In this document: positions 27,856-37,217 of the stretch, in pieces | Layout of the letters: every line of letters begins with the position of its first letter | Numbering within the stretch: position 1 is the stretch's first letter | From: Kiritimatiellia bacterium | GTDB taxonomy: Bacteria; Verrucomicrobiota; Kiritimatiellia; RFP12; UBA1067 | Assembly (NCBI GenBank): GCA_017403825.1 | Contig: JAFRDO010000062.1 | Coordinates: 1 to 58,623 of the forward strand | Reading direction: 5' to 3' | Length of the DNA: 58,623 bases | Notes under the pieces: generated by a model | Databases searched by the model: none | What the model saw: only the letters and a program-made list of their open reading frames with translations | Told to the model about the DNA's origin: nothing | Program-made: the position numbers and the translations under genes

Positions 27856-29853
27856 TCACTCGAAATTGACCACGCCAACCGGAAGCAGGCGCCAGTCCAC
27901 CGTAGTCGGCGGACTGTCGGATGCCCTCGCAAGCCCGACGGCGTCGTTGTCCACTGACTCCGACGACCCCGAGTAGAGGCGCATGTCCCAATTCAGGTAA
28001 AGGTTGCTGGTGTACTGCAGGCCTTCGTTGCGGCAGACGAGCGAACCGTTGATAGTGCACTTGCCGAGCCGGCCGAAGATGCCGTGGTTGTTGTAGAGGA
28101 CCGCGTCTATTCGCGTGATCGTCGAGCAGCGCGAGGATATCTCGCTGTCAAGGGCGACCGACTCGTAATACTTCCGGTCGTAAGTGGTGCCGGGAGCCAT
28201 GATCTCCACGTTCTGCCACTCGTACCTGCGCGTCTTGGAGTTGTACACCTGCTTCTGCTCGTACTGCCCCGTCCCGACCTCGCGCACCTTGCCGAACTGG
28301 TAGTTTCCGCCTACAGCCTCCGCTCCGCCTGGATTCGCTGACTGTCCTATCTGCGTAACCGCAGTCGAATCCGACATCGGAACCTTCTCTACTGCTGCGT
28401 AACTGCCGCCAAATGCAGACGGATAACCTATGTTCGCATCCGTAGTGTCGCAAGCATACTGCTGCACATAGGGCTGGCTGGTAAGGTAGGTGCGAATCGA
28501 GCTAAGCCAGTTTGAGTCGGTATAGTCACCCATCACTATGTTGCCTTTCGCCATCAGCCCCAGCAGGTCCTTCGAGGAATTTGAGGAATTCGGGCGCTTG
28601 TCCGACCAGCTCGGCGGGTTCACGTACTGAATGTTGCCGACGATATGTACGTTGCGCCCGGAATAGATGGTGCCTTGCCCGGTGACATAACCCTTGATGA
28701 TTACGTCCGACTCGACCACGACCGGGCCCTTCACTACGATCGGATTTTCCGGCGTGCCCTCCAGTACAAGCACTCCCTTGTCCGCCATCGACGCATCGCC
28801 CGACGGTCCAACGCCGTCGAAGTACTTGTCCACCAGCACGGTCCCGCCCTGCGTCACCTTGCACATCGTAGGATCAGACTCCCGAAGCTCGTCTATCCAC
28901 TGCCGGTAGTCGCTTAACTCAGACGTAAGATCGCCGATGAACGGCATCTCCGTTTCGCGTTCCTCGTTGGCGTGCACGCGGTCCTGCTTGTCCTGCGTGG
29001 TGACATTTATCGGGGCGTCGTAACCACCGGCGACGGAGTCGCCCGTCACCGGATCGGAGGCGAGCGGACGCGCCATGCCGTTGACACCATAGACGGAGTT
29101 GCGATAGGTTGCATAGTTGTCCATCGTGCCGTAGTTCGTGACGTCGCCATCGACCCCCAGCTCCTCGTTGCGGGCGGCATAGACGCGTCCGTTGACCTTG
29201 CAGCGGGAATCGAGGTACATGTCGCCATTCGCCCTGACGTCGCCGTTGGCCGTGCAGCCAGAACCCTGAAACCAGCCGTAGTTGTTCACGAAGTAGGCGT
29301 TGTTGAACACCTTGGAGCGCTGCTGGGCGAAGCGAACGGTCTCAGCCACGACCTGTCGCGACTCCGTGCCGCCGGGATTAGTCCGCACCGCCTCGGCTAC
29401 GAGCGTGACCTCAGCCCACTGCGTGTTCGTTGGGTGGCGCACACGCCCGACACGTACGCGCACCGTGCAGCCGCCGTTCTCCGCCGACTCGCTGAGAGTG
29501 ACCGCAGTGCCGCGCCCGTTCTGTGCCCCGATGGTGCGCGAGACCGTCGTGTTGTCACCGACACCGAACCAGTCGAAGGAACTGACTGAGCTACCAACGC
29601 CGACGACGCGTCCACTGCGGGCGATCGCGCGGTCAAACGCATCGTTGATGGCGGATTTCGCAAGCTCGATCTCGCCCTGCGCCGCCAGGCGGCAGGCGTT
29701 ATTGCCAACATGGACCGCAGTGAGCCGGGTGGCGTGCGAGACATAGCCCAGTACGCCCCCGAGGACGATCGCGCACACTCCGGTCATGACAAGGACCGTG
29801 ATCAGCACCACGCCCCGCCTGCCGCCGCGCCATTCTGTAATGCACCGCTTCAT
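27856..29853 (-). CDS. Large surface protein with pilin/PilX-like N-terminus
   Basis: The 665-residue protein starts with a short basic segment and one hydrophobic helix (GVVLITVLVMTGVCAIVLGG), followed by a long helix with KSAINDAFDRA, the layout of PilX-type minor pilins. Residues 60-150 resemble the pilin-associated part. A Gly/Asn-rich beta-strand region with repeated short turns (TVLVDKYFDG, VVVKGPVVVESDVIIKG) follows and may form a beta-solenoid. It could be a tip or adhesin subunit served by the assembly ATPase across the gap. ATG 29853 has a TACAAT box eight bases upstream and no Shine-Dalgarno sequence. Confidence 0.65.
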   Translation of the reverse strand: MKRCITEWRGGRRGVVLITVLVMTGVCAIVLGGVLGYVSHATRLTAVHVGNNACRLAAQGEIELAKSAINDAFDRAIARSGRVVGVGSSVSSFDWFGVGDNTTVSRTIGAQNGRGTAVTLSESAENGGCTVRVRVGRVRHPTNTQWAEVTLVAEAVRTNPGGTESRQVVAETVRFAQQRSKVFNNAYFVNNYGWFQGSGCTANGDVRANGDMYLDSRCKVNGRVYAARNEELGVDGDVTNYGTMDNYATYRNSVYGVNGMARPLASDPVTGDSVAGGYDAPINVTTQDKQDRVHANEERETEMPFIGDLTSELSDYRQWIDELRESDPTMCKVTQGGTVLVDKYFDGVGPSGDASMADKGVLVLEGTPENPIVVKGPVVVESDVIIKGYVTGQGTIYSGRNVHIVGNIQYVNPPSWSDKRPNSSNSSKDLLGLMAKGNIVMGDYTDSNWLSSIRTYLTSQPYVQQYACDTTDANIGYPSAFGGSYAAVEKVPMSDSTAVTQIGQSANPGGAEAVGGNYQFGKVREVGTGQYEQKQVYNSKTRRYEWQNVEIMAPGTTYDRKYYESVALDSEISSRCSTITRIDAVLYNNHGIFGRLGKCTINGSLVCRNEGLQYTSNLYLNWDMRLYSGSSESVDNDAVGLARASDSPPTTVDWRLLPVGVVNFE

Positions 29854-29861
29854 TGTGATAC

Positions 29862-29890
29862 ATTGTACCACATTTCACCGCGCAAGTAAA
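29862..29890 (-). promoter_or_regulatory. Promoter of the pilin-like surface protein, near-leaderless
   Basis: TACAAT (29867-29862) lies eight bases before ATG 29853; a TTTACT box stands 17 bases upstream of it. Confidence 0.5.
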
Positions 29891-29901
29891 TTGGAAATGC
29901 G

Positions 29902-30972
29902 TCAGTAGCCGCAGTTCATGATTGATTCCTCGAAGCCGAAGGTCGAGGCTATCAGCGCGGCGCGTATCCACATGCCGTTGCGCATTTGGCGCCAGTACAT
30001 CGCGCGCGGATCGCGGTCGCAGCACGTGGCTATCTCGTCGCGCCGCGGCAACGGGTGCATTATCACGCCTTCTGGCTTGAGAATCGCAAGTTCCTCCGCG
30101 CCGAACTTGAAACGGTGCGTGTCTATCTTCGCGGACGCGCCCTTGGACGAGTCCCACTCGTCCTGTATGCGCGTCATGTACACCGCATCGGCCCTTGCGA
30201 CGCATGCGCGGAGGTCGCCGGATATCTCGTAGGCGACGCCCTTGCGGTCGAGGATCGCCGTCACGTCCGGCGGCACCTGAAGCTCATCCGGCGCAACAAA
30301 CAGCTGACGCACTCCGGAGAACTCGGTGAGAAGATAACTTAGCGAACGGACGGTGCGTCCGCGCAGCAGGTCGCCGCAAAACACAACCGTGCGCCCGTCC
30401 ACCCCGCCGTTGTTCTCGAAGGAGCGCATCAGCGTATACACGTCGAGCAGGGCCTGCGTCGGATGCTGATCCTTGCCGGAGCCTGCGTTCAGTATCGGCA
30501 CAGGGCGCGAAGAGTTGGAGAGCTCCCACGCCATCTTCTCCGCCAGCCCCTGCTCGGGCGAGCGCATTATGATCATGTCGAAGTAGCTGGAGAACGTGCG
30601 GATGGAGTCCTCCTTCGACTCGCCCTTGAACTCCGACGAAGTGGCGGCGTCGCGCACCGATCCGGTGGTTATGCCCAGCAGCTGGCACGCGGCGAGATGC
30701 GAGAGAAACGTGCGCGAGCTGGGCTGTGAGAAGTAGAGCATGGCGCGCTTGTGCGCAAGCACGCTCTTCAGGTAAAGCGCGCCTTCCTTCGACTTGTTGA
30801 TGAAGCGTATGCGGTTGGCCAGTGCGCAGAGCCTTTCAAGGAGCGATCGGTCGAACTGCTGCGCGAAAAGCGTGTGGTATGGCATTCCGTCCTGCCGCGC
30901 CAAATATGGACGCTTCGCTTCAAGCGACAATGAGGTAAACTCGTTCCACCCGATCTCCGTAAGCTTGGCCAT
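29902..30972 (-). CDS. pyrB: Aspartate carbamoyltransferase catalytic subunit
   Basis: The 356-residue enzyme makes carbamoyl-aspartate from carbamoyl phosphate and aspartate in pyrimidine synthesis. Carbamoyl phosphate is bound by FSQPSSRTF, a variant of the usual STRTR-type loop. GSGKDQHPTQALLD and HPLPRRDEI are the other signatures. It is somewhat longer than the E. coli subunit (310) because of N-terminal and internal insertions. GGAGGAG is seven bases before the ATG. No pyrI regulatory-subunit gene is next to it. Confidence 0.9.
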   Translation of the reverse strand: MAKLTEIGWNEFTSLSLEAKRPYLARQDGMPYHTLFAQQFDRSLLERLCALANRIRFINKSKEGALYLKSVLAHKRAMLYFSQPSSRTFLSHLAACQLLGITTGSVRDAATSSEFKGESKEDSIRTFSSYFDMIIMRSPEQGLAEKMAWELSNSSRPVPILNAGSGKDQHPTQALLDVYTLMRSFENNGGVDGRTVVFCGDLLRGRTVRSLSYLLTEFSGVRQLFVAPDELQVPPDVTAILDRKGVAYEISGDLRACVARADAVYMTRIQDEWDSSKGASAKIDTHRFKFGAEELAILKPEGVIMHPLPRRDEIATCCDRDPRAMYWRQMRNGMWIRAALIASTFGFEESIMNCGY

Positions 30973-31031
30973 TCTTCACTCCTCCGAGGTTTCGCGGCGC
31001 ATGTCCGCAGGCACGCCGCAGCAACGGAAGA

Positions 31032-31061
31032 ATTATACATCAAAAACGAGAACGCTGTCAA
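31032..31061 (-). promoter_or_regulatory. Strong promoter of pyrB
   Basis: TTGACA (31061-31056), an 18-base spacer and TATAAT (31037-31032) are both consensus boxes. The -35 box overlaps the stop codon of the GH106 gene. The leader is about 50 nt. Confidence 0.75.
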
Positions 31062-33934
31062 CGCAGCCCCAGACTTACCGGGCCTAGGAGGCCGGAGTCG
31101 AGAAGCGGCGCATCAGCCCCCCAGAACCGACACGTGGAGAACGTATGCCGCCCGGTCGGCGACGGCTCGCCGCGCAAAAGCCACTCCGGCCATGCCCTTA
31201 CGAGAGGATAGCCCTTGCTCTTGCTCCCATCATCCCACTCGCAGTCGTCAGGCAGCTTCGCATCACCGATAAGCCTGTTCGGCCAAAGATTCGTCACCTT
31301 GATCTCCAGGTCAATCGGAACCTCGCTCCCGGCATTCCCCTTCTCAGCCCTTAGTTTTTCAACCAGCTCCGTGATGTCAACCTGGTAAGGCGGCTTCCAC
31401 AAAACCGGATACGCCTTGCCGTTCACAGTGACCTCGGCAATCTCCTCTACCCTACCCAGATCCAAAACGACTCTCCGTCCGCCAGCACTCGGACACGTCA
31501 CGGATGCCTTGTACGTAGCAGTTCCAGAGAAATAGCGAATGTCAGGGTTTTCGACTTTCGTCCAAGAAACGAGACTGTCAAATGTCACAGCGGCAATATC
31601 GGAGACGGCGCCTGGTTCGCGGAACGTAACGCGCCACGGACCCGCCACGGCCACCTTACACGAGGCACCTTCTCCGCACTCCACGCGTTGTTCCCCACGC
31701 TTGCCGTTGCGCCGGAATACCACGAAGATAGAATGCATCGGCTCGCAGTCGAGGGTAATCTCCGTGCGATCGCCACTGACCGAAAACGTCGTAGCCGAGA
31801 TTTCTCCGGTAACCGGGTTCCAAAGTTCCGGCACGCGTTCGACTCCGTCGCGGAACGAGCATTTCACCTTCTTCGCCTCCTTGTTCGGCACGGCTACAAA
31901 ATAAAAGTCGTCCGTACCGGCGCGGCGGTGAATCCACTTCACGTCGCGGTCGTCGCAGATGAAGTCGGGCGAACAGCCAAGACGTCCGAGCGCGGACGCC
32001 ACCTCGCCGTATCCGACGACCGTCGCCCCGGTCTTCTCAAGACGGGCGAGCGCATCATTGACCTCGGCCCGGAGCGTCTCGCGAGGCGGTACGCCGATCA
32101 CGCGGTAGCGTGTGCCGCCAGGCACGATCACGTCGCCGCCCTTGACAACCTTGAGCGCACCAAGCACTGCCGGGTGGCACCTGTCGCCGTCATAGCCCTC
32201 CGGGATATCCCCTTCGGTGCCGTATTCAGGCGCTTCGCCAGGCGTGCATAAAAGCACGTCGCCGGCAAAAGTTCCCTGCTGAAGCAGGTGTTGTGCGCGA
32301 GACATGTACGTAAAGAACCCCTTCGCTCCGTGCTCCCACCACGTCTGCGTGCGGTCGAAGTGCGCTCCATAGGCCGCCATAGTCATGCCGGGATAGCGCG
32401 CGGGAGACATCCACGGCTGATGGACGAACCGGTGGAAGATCATGCGGTTGACGCCCTCGGCGAACACGCGGTCGCACTGGAGCTTCATGCGTCGCGGAGA
32501 ATCAAGCCAGCAGCCGGACGCCTCGTCCGGATACGATGTGAACGCCTCTGCGCCGACGATGCGCCGCCCCCATACGTGCGCCGTCGAGGCGATGGTCTTG
32601 GAGTTGCCAAGCGGCTTCGAGCCCCACCGGCACATCATGTAGCCTCCGCCGCCGGCGCGCTCAAGCGCCGCCAGGTCGCAGCCGAAGTTCCTCGGACGCC
32701 AGAACTCGGACATCGGAACGTCGCACTCACGCGCGAACTCCAGGTCGTTGAACGGCCCGTTTCCGTAAGGTTCGCAGTAGAATTCGAGCCCGTTCATGCG
32801 GCAGCGTTCGCGCAGGCGTCCCGCGTAGTTCCGCGAGAAGAGCGTAGAGATCACGCGGCGGAAATCCTTCAGGAATCTCTCCGTCTCGGCCGCGCTCCCG
32901 ACCGGATACCCGGCCAACACCGGAAGGAAGTTCGTGATCGAATAGCCGGTCTCGAGCGCGAAGGCCCGGTCGAAGCCGCGCGTCCAGTTCTGTCCGAACA
33001 CCTCGTAGCTGTCGAGCAACACGCCCTTCAGCGCACGATCCTTCGGCAACAGCTTAAGCAGCCTCCCCACGTAGGCGTCAAAATGAACGTCCAGCGCATG
33101 AGGATCGAGCTTGTCGCATTCAAGCCCCAGCCCCGAGCCCGACGCGCTGCGGTTGGTGCGACCGTTCGCCATGTAGCCGATCCGGAGAATCGTCCAGGAC
33201 GCATGGGACGGCGGAGCGCTCCATTCAAGACGTCCGCCGGAGCGCAAGCTGGACGAAAGGTCTATGATGCCGCTGCTCGCCACACAGGCTTCTGGCGGCG
33301 CGAACGAATCCGTAACAGCCACCGGCATCTGCGGGCCGCCCTCATGCACGCCGAGGCGAAAGCTGCCGCGACCCCTGAACGTCTGCAAGTCGAAATCGGG
33401 CAGGCCGTACAGCGACCCGGCGACGGCAGGCGTGGGGAATGCAAGGACAGCTATGTCCTCGTAGAAGCCTTTGTCATCCGCCGGACGCGACAGAATACCG
33501 TCGAACCGCTCGCCGCCCTTCACGCGGACGGCGACGTTCGTTACGTATTTCATCGAAAGTTCCGGCGTAATCCAAGGTCCGCCGGAACTCGTCCACCCGC
33601 TGCAATTGGCTACGCACAGCTCGATTCCGAGCCGCTTCGCCTCGCGGTCGGCGTGAACGAGACAGTCGAACCACTCGTCCGTTGCAAAATCCACCGGTCC
33701 CTTCGGCAAGGCAAGGCCGGCGTCGAATATCTGCGCTCCGCCGATTCCGGCGCGGGCCATCGCCTCCAGGTCGGCGGTGATGCCCTCCTTGGTGACGTTG
33801 CCGTTCATCCAGTGCCACCACGTGTGCGGCTTCGCCTCATGCGGCGGCGAACGGAAATCTTCGGGCGACAGCCCGTCCGAAAACGCCGTCGCCGCCACAC
33901 TCGCCGCAATGACAAGACTGCCTATCTTCATCAT
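31058..33934 (-). CDS. GH106-like glycoside hydrolase (probable alpha-L-rhamnosidase)
   Basis: The 958-residue secreted protein starts its mature part with the GH106 pattern (SPEDFRSPPHEAKPHTWWHW, GIGGAQIFD, CVANCSGWTSSGGPW). It continues with ANGLEFYCEPYG-like and FHRFVHQPW segments and ends in a galactose-binding-like beta-sandwich (LDLGRVEEIAEVTVNG). GH106 enzymes remove terminal L-rhamnose from plant or algal polysaccharides. A signal peptide is present. ATG 33934, or the adjacent one at 33931, is preferred over 33952 because AAGGGATGG lies just before it. It is the third gene of the operon starting at 37052. Confidence 0.85.
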   Translation of the reverse strand: MMKIGSLVIAASVAATAFSDGLSPEDFRSPPHEAKPHTWWHWMNGNVTKEGITADLEAMARAGIGGAQIFDAGLALPKGPVDFATDEWFDCLVHADREAKRLGIELCVANCSGWTSSGGPWITPELSMKYVTNVAVRVKGGERFDGILSRPADDKGFYEDIAVLAFPTPAVAGSLYGLPDFDLQTFRGRGSFRLGVHEGGPQMPVAVTDSFAPPEACVASSGIIDLSSSLRSGGRLEWSAPPSHASWTILRIGYMANGRTNRSASGSGLGLECDKLDPHALDVHFDAYVGRLLKLLPKDRALKGVLLDSYEVFGQNWTRGFDRAFALETGYSITNFLPVLAGYPVGSAAETERFLKDFRRVISTLFSRNYAGRLRERCRMNGLEFYCEPYGNGPFNDLEFARECDVPMSEFWRPRNFGCDLAALERAGGGGYMMCRWGSKPLGNSKTIASTAHVWGRRIVGAEAFTSYPDEASGCWLDSPRRMKLQCDRVFAEGVNRMIFHRFVHQPWMSPARYPGMTMAAYGAHFDRTQTWWEHGAKGFFTYMSRAQHLLQQGTFAGDVLLCTPGEAPEYGTEGDIPEGYDGDRCHPAVLGALKVVKGGDVIVPGGTRYRVIGVPPRETLRAEVNDALARLEKTGATVVGYGEVASALGRLGCSPDFICDDRDVKWIHRRAGTDDFYFVAVPNKEAKKVKCSFRDGVERVPELWNPVTGEISATTFSVSGDRTEITLDCEPMHSIFVVFRRNGKRGEQRVECGEGASCKVAVAGPWRVTFREPGAVSDIAAVTFDSLVSWTKVENPDIRYFSGTATYKASVTCPSAGGRRVVLDLGRVEEIAEVTVNGKAYPVLWKPPYQVDITELVEKLRAEKGNAGSEVPIDLEIKVTNLWPNRLIGDAKLPDDCEWDDGSKSKGYPLVRAWPEWLLRGEPSPTGRHTFSTCRFWGADAPLLDSGLLGPVSLGLR

Positions 33935-33968
33935 TCCATCCCTTTTTGACATCTGATTCCGTCAATCA

Positions 33969-35741
33969 TCATTTGCAGCTTTCATGAGGCCGCATCTTGT
34001 CGACGTCGCAGAACGGCGGACAGGTGTAGCCGCGCCACGTGCCGTCGTAAAGCCGCTCCACCTGCTTCTCGGCATGGTAGATGTTCGTCAGCTCCGCATA
34101 GGCGGGAAGCGCAGCGGGGGTGCGGATGTCGCGCGCGGCGTACGCGGCCTCGTCGATCTTCGCCCGCAGGTAGATCTGCCGCCACCGCCAGCTGCGGCGC
34201 ATGCGCGGCAGAATCGCGCCATCAATGGTGTCGGCGAGAACCGCCGCCTCGTGCGCCACACGCGCACGGCGGGACAGCTCCTCGTCCTGCAAGGTCTCTT
34301 TCAGGTAGCGGGACATGCGATGTCCCTTGCGTCCCTTCTTCTTGTTCAGGCTTTGCGTTTCGTAGATATCCTCCAGCTTGGCGCAGAGGGAGACGAAATC
34401 CGCTTCGGCGCAACCCGGCAACTCCCAACGCGCATATTCGCGCAGCATGTCATCGTGCGTCAGCTTCGGATCGACATACAGGCCATTGATGACAATCTTG
34501 TTCACGTCCTCGTAGATGCCTTCGGAATAGAGCATGAAGCCGCTGACGATTGCCTCGCACTGCCGATAGAGCCGCTCGAAACGCACCGGGAGCGGATTCG
34601 CGCCGGTGCCGCCCCACGGAAAGCGCCCCCACATGCTGATCTCCGGGAACGTGATGACGGGGATATCCTTAGGAAGCGGATGCTCAAGCGGATACCTCGG
34701 GAAGTCGCCGTGCGCGTCAATGAGCAACGCGCCGATCCAGCTCTGGCCCTTATTGAGGTAGCCGTAGAAGGCCTCCCAGTCGTCATCGCGGAAGAACCAC
34801 GTGGAGACGACGTGACGCACGCCCGGATACGTCTTCTCGTTGATGTCCCGGAACCGTTCGATGAGCTTCACGTATCCGCGTCCGCCCCACGGCGCGCACT
34901 TCTCGCAGGCGCATCCGCCCTCGTCGAACGGCCAGTACACGACCCCCGACACGGGGAGGTGCTTGGTGCGGTCGTTAGCCGCCTGCCTCAGCTTGAGCAG
35001 ATAGTCAAGCGCACCTGGCTTTTCCGGGCACACGTTGTATTCGTCTGCGCCGCGGCTCCCCTTCGGATCCTTCGTGGCGCGGAACTCCGGCGGCATGTCC
35101 TCCGGCGCACAGTTGCTGCCGCCGGAGGTCGAGAGATCCACGTCTAGCGCGAGCGCACGTTCGCCCAGCGCGACTGACGCCGCCGCGAACACGGCCCTGT
35201 CCCCTTCCGTTGACCACACCATGTCCACCACCGGATAGGCCAACTGCATGTGGAAACCGTTGAGGCCCCACAGCGCAAGGTCTTCCATGTAGCGCACCAG
35301 TTCGTCCGCGCCGGCCTTCAGGTACCAGTTGTTGAAGTGCCGCGCGAAATAGGCGATGCGGTAGGGCTTAGCGGGCGAGAAGCGGTATTCGCCGTCATCA
35401 AGCTCGAACGAGTCCGCGCCATAGCGGATAGCGCGCATAAGTACGCCGGTCCCGAACACTATCGAGCGGAAGCGCCCGCCGCGCACGGACGCAACGCCGT
35501 TCGTGACGGTGACGACGGCATTCTCGCCGGAAAGCGAACCGTCCAGGACGAATCGCACCTTGAGCGGAGTGCCCGGCGACGGCGGTGTGCGCGCCCTGAC
35601 GCGCGAAAGCAGCAGGTCCCTGACGAACCGCTTCTCCTTCGGAAGAGCAGACACGTCGACGGCCACATCCGAATATGTCGCCGCCTGGGCTGCGCCAACG
35701 GCGGCAATAACCATGCAAGAAAATGCAGCAAGTCTATTCAT
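33969..35741 (-). CDS. Secreted TIM-barrel glycosidase (hexosaminidase-like)
   Basis: The 590-residue protein has a signal peptide, then an alpha/beta domain (residues 25-115) like the N-terminal domain of GH20 and GH67 enzymes. A barrel follows (RIAYFARHFNNWYLKAGADE, GLNGFHMQLAYP) with a conserved acidic, cysteine-rich site YWPFDEGGCACEKCAPWGG. These point to a beta-hexosaminidase or alpha-glucuronidase-type fold, but I cannot assign a family or substrate. ATG 35741 is chosen because AAAGGAAAG is spaced correctly; an upstream ATG at 35759 is possible. It follows the exported metallo-beta-lactamase gene by 18 bases. Confidence 0.65.
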   Translation of the reverse strand: MNRLAAFSCMVIAAVGAAQAATYSDVAVDVSALPKEKRFVRDLLLSRVRARTPPSPGTPLKVRFVLDGSLSGENAVVTVTNGVASVRGGRFRSIVFGTGVLMRAIRYGADSFELDDGEYRFSPAKPYRIAYFARHFNNWYLKAGADELVRYMEDLALWGLNGFHMQLAYPVVDMVWSTEGDRAVFAAASVALGERALALDVDLSTSGGSNCAPEDMPPEFRATKDPKGSRGADEYNVCPEKPGALDYLLKLRQAANDRTKHLPVSGVVYWPFDEGGCACEKCAPWGGRGYVKLIERFRDINEKTYPGVRHVVSTWFFRDDDWEAFYGYLNKGQSWIGALLIDAHGDFPRYPLEHPLPKDIPVITFPEISMWGRFPWGGTGANPLPVRFERLYRQCEAIVSGFMLYSEGIYEDVNKIVINGLYVDPKLTHDDMLREYARWELPGCAEADFVSLCAKLEDIYETQSLNKKKGRKGHRMSRYLKETLQDEELSRRARVAHEAAVLADTIDGAILPRMRRSWRWRQIYLRAKIDEAAYAARDIRTPAALPAYAELTNIYHAEKQVERLYDGTWRGYTCPPFCDVDKMRPHESCK

Positions 35742-35759
35742 GACATTCTTTCCTTTCAT

Positions 35760-37052
35760 TCATCCGCAAACAAACCGACGAACCGACAGCACGCGCATGG
35801 ACTCGTCAGCAGCCGCAACGGTCGCCACAGTGTACGCGGCTCCGTCAGGCTGCACGTCTATCACCACATGCACGCCGTTCGCGCACGTAGGCTCCGACAT
35901 GGCGATCCAAGGCGAGCCGGCGTCCTCCTCCAGCCGGTGAGACGGCAGGATCCCAGGCACGAAGACGGGCTTTACGCCATCGCCGTAGAGCGACAAGTCG
36001 GAAAGTCGCGCCATCGTGCCCTTGGTGAGATGGCGTTGCTCCCACACGCCCGCCGTATAGACCTTCGCCTGAAGCGCAGAAACAAGCGCCTTCGGCATCG
36101 ACTCGTGCCCGTGGTGGTTCATCTTGGCCACCTCCACGCGGCCCACGGCCTTCGCCATGTCGCTCTCAAGGTCGATGCGCCGTCCGTCAGGCATGCGAGC
36201 TATGCCCTGCATGTCGCCGGCGGTGTAGTAGGTGAACTTGCCGAACCTGAAGTTCATGCCTATGGACATGGCGTTCTCGTTGAATGACTTCGGCTTGACC
36301 TCCGCAAAGTACTCCTTGAACGGATCGTGCACCGTGCCGTCGGGCAGAAGTATGCGGCCGTTGGAGCAGAGCGGCTCGACGGCGAACCCTGCCACCTTAC
36401 CGTGGCGCGGCCTTATCTGGTCGGAACCTTTCTCAAGCCTGAACTTCTCGACCGACGTCCCGCGCCGCGCAAGCTCCTCGTAGAGCGGACGCATGTTGTC
36501 CACTACCCCGTTCGACAGCAGCGGCATCGGATCGGCGAAGTCGGGCCACGCCCGGTCGATGGCCGTGCCGAACGTCAGGAACTCCGCCGCCTGGCCGAAT
36601 CCGCTGAGGAAGTACTTTCCGTTAGGCGCCTTGCCGGCATGGAACGAGATGCAGCCGCCATGATCGGCGTGGTGATGCGTGAGCAGCATGTAATCGACGT
36701 TGCGCCCGTTCGGATTGACCCGCAGCACGTATCGCGCGATCCACTCGCCGCTATGCCGCGTCTGGTCGGGCAGTATCGGCACGCAGTGCTTCCCGAAATT
36801 GCACGCGGGGTGGTCGCCGCAGTCGATAAGAAGCGAAGTGCCGTCCGGGAAAAGCAGAAGCTGCGACTCCGCTACGCCAGTGTAGATCGTGTGTATCTGG
36901 AAGTGCCCTGGACTCCATTTCGGATACGCCTCGCCTACAGTAGGGATACGCGTGTCTGACTTTTCGAAGCCGCCGTCACATCCGGCAAACGACAGACCCG
37001 CCGCCGCAAGCGCCCCGGCGGCGAAATCCCTCCGTGTCGTCTTTGCAGTCAT
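35760..37052 (-). CDS. Exported metallo-beta-lactamase-fold hydrolase, paralogue A
   Basis: The 430-residue protein has a twin-arginine signal (TTRRDFAAGALAAAG) followed by a lipobox-like FAGC, so it is probably an exported, lipid-anchored enzyme. The metal-binding motif HHHADHGG and the preceding IDCGDHP give the metallo-beta-lactamase fold, similar to the ComEC/late-competence hydrolase type. The substrate is unknown; location with glycosidases suggests a role in glycan breakdown. GGAGG seven bases before ATG 37052 sets the start. It is first in the operon with the two glycosidases and resembles the protein at 40558-41871 (about 45% identity by eye). Confidence 0.8.
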   Translation of the reverse strand: MTAKTTRRDFAAGALAAAGLSFAGCDGGFEKSDTRIPTVGEAYPKWSPGHFQIHTIYTGVAESQLLLFPDGTSLLIDCGDHPACNFGKHCVPILPDQTRHSGEWIARYVLRVNPNGRNVDYMLLTHHHADHGGCISFHAGKAPNGKYFLSGFGQAAEFLTFGTAIDRAWPDFADPMPLLSNGVVDNMRPLYEELARRGTSVEKFRLEKGSDQIRPRHGKVAGFAVEPLCSNGRILLPDGTVHDPFKEYFAEVKPKSFNENAMSIGMNFRFGKFTYYTAGDMQGIARMPDGRRIDLESDMAKAVGRVEVAKMNHHGHESMPKALVSALQAKVYTAGVWEQRHLTKGTMARLSDLSLYGDGVKPVFVPGILPSHRLEEDAGSPWIAMSEPTCANGVHVVIDVQPDGAAYTVATVAAADESMRVLSVRRFVCG

Positions 37053-37110
37053 TGTCCAACCTCCATGTCCGCCTTGTCAGGCTTAAACACCCGCCTGCCC
37101 TAAGGAACGG

Positions 37111-37217
37111 CTGCTTCCATTCATCATCATAACTCCCTTTGCGTATGCTCCTCACGTTGACCAAAAGACAAGGCGAGTCCTTCGACCCTATGGCCAGACG
37201 CCATGCCGTTCACCGGA
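37111..37217 (-). repeat. Conserved 5' leader, copy A (with vestigial start and short upstream ORF)
   Basis: About 106 bases match the leader at 41852-41958 with roughly 14 differences (near 87% by eye). The copy still contains GGGAG and ATGATGATGAATGGAAGC, the start region of paralogue B. Here it opens a 15-codon reading frame ending in TAA (the first ATG at 37132-37130), while the real gene starts at 37052. The far end of the copy overlaps the last codons of the beta-strand protein gene. Confidence 0.75.

Noticed and set aside
32288..33949. 553-codon open frame on the plus strand
   Set aside because: It is the antisense shadow of the GH106 gene, with no domain and biased composition (very high Arg/Ala/His).
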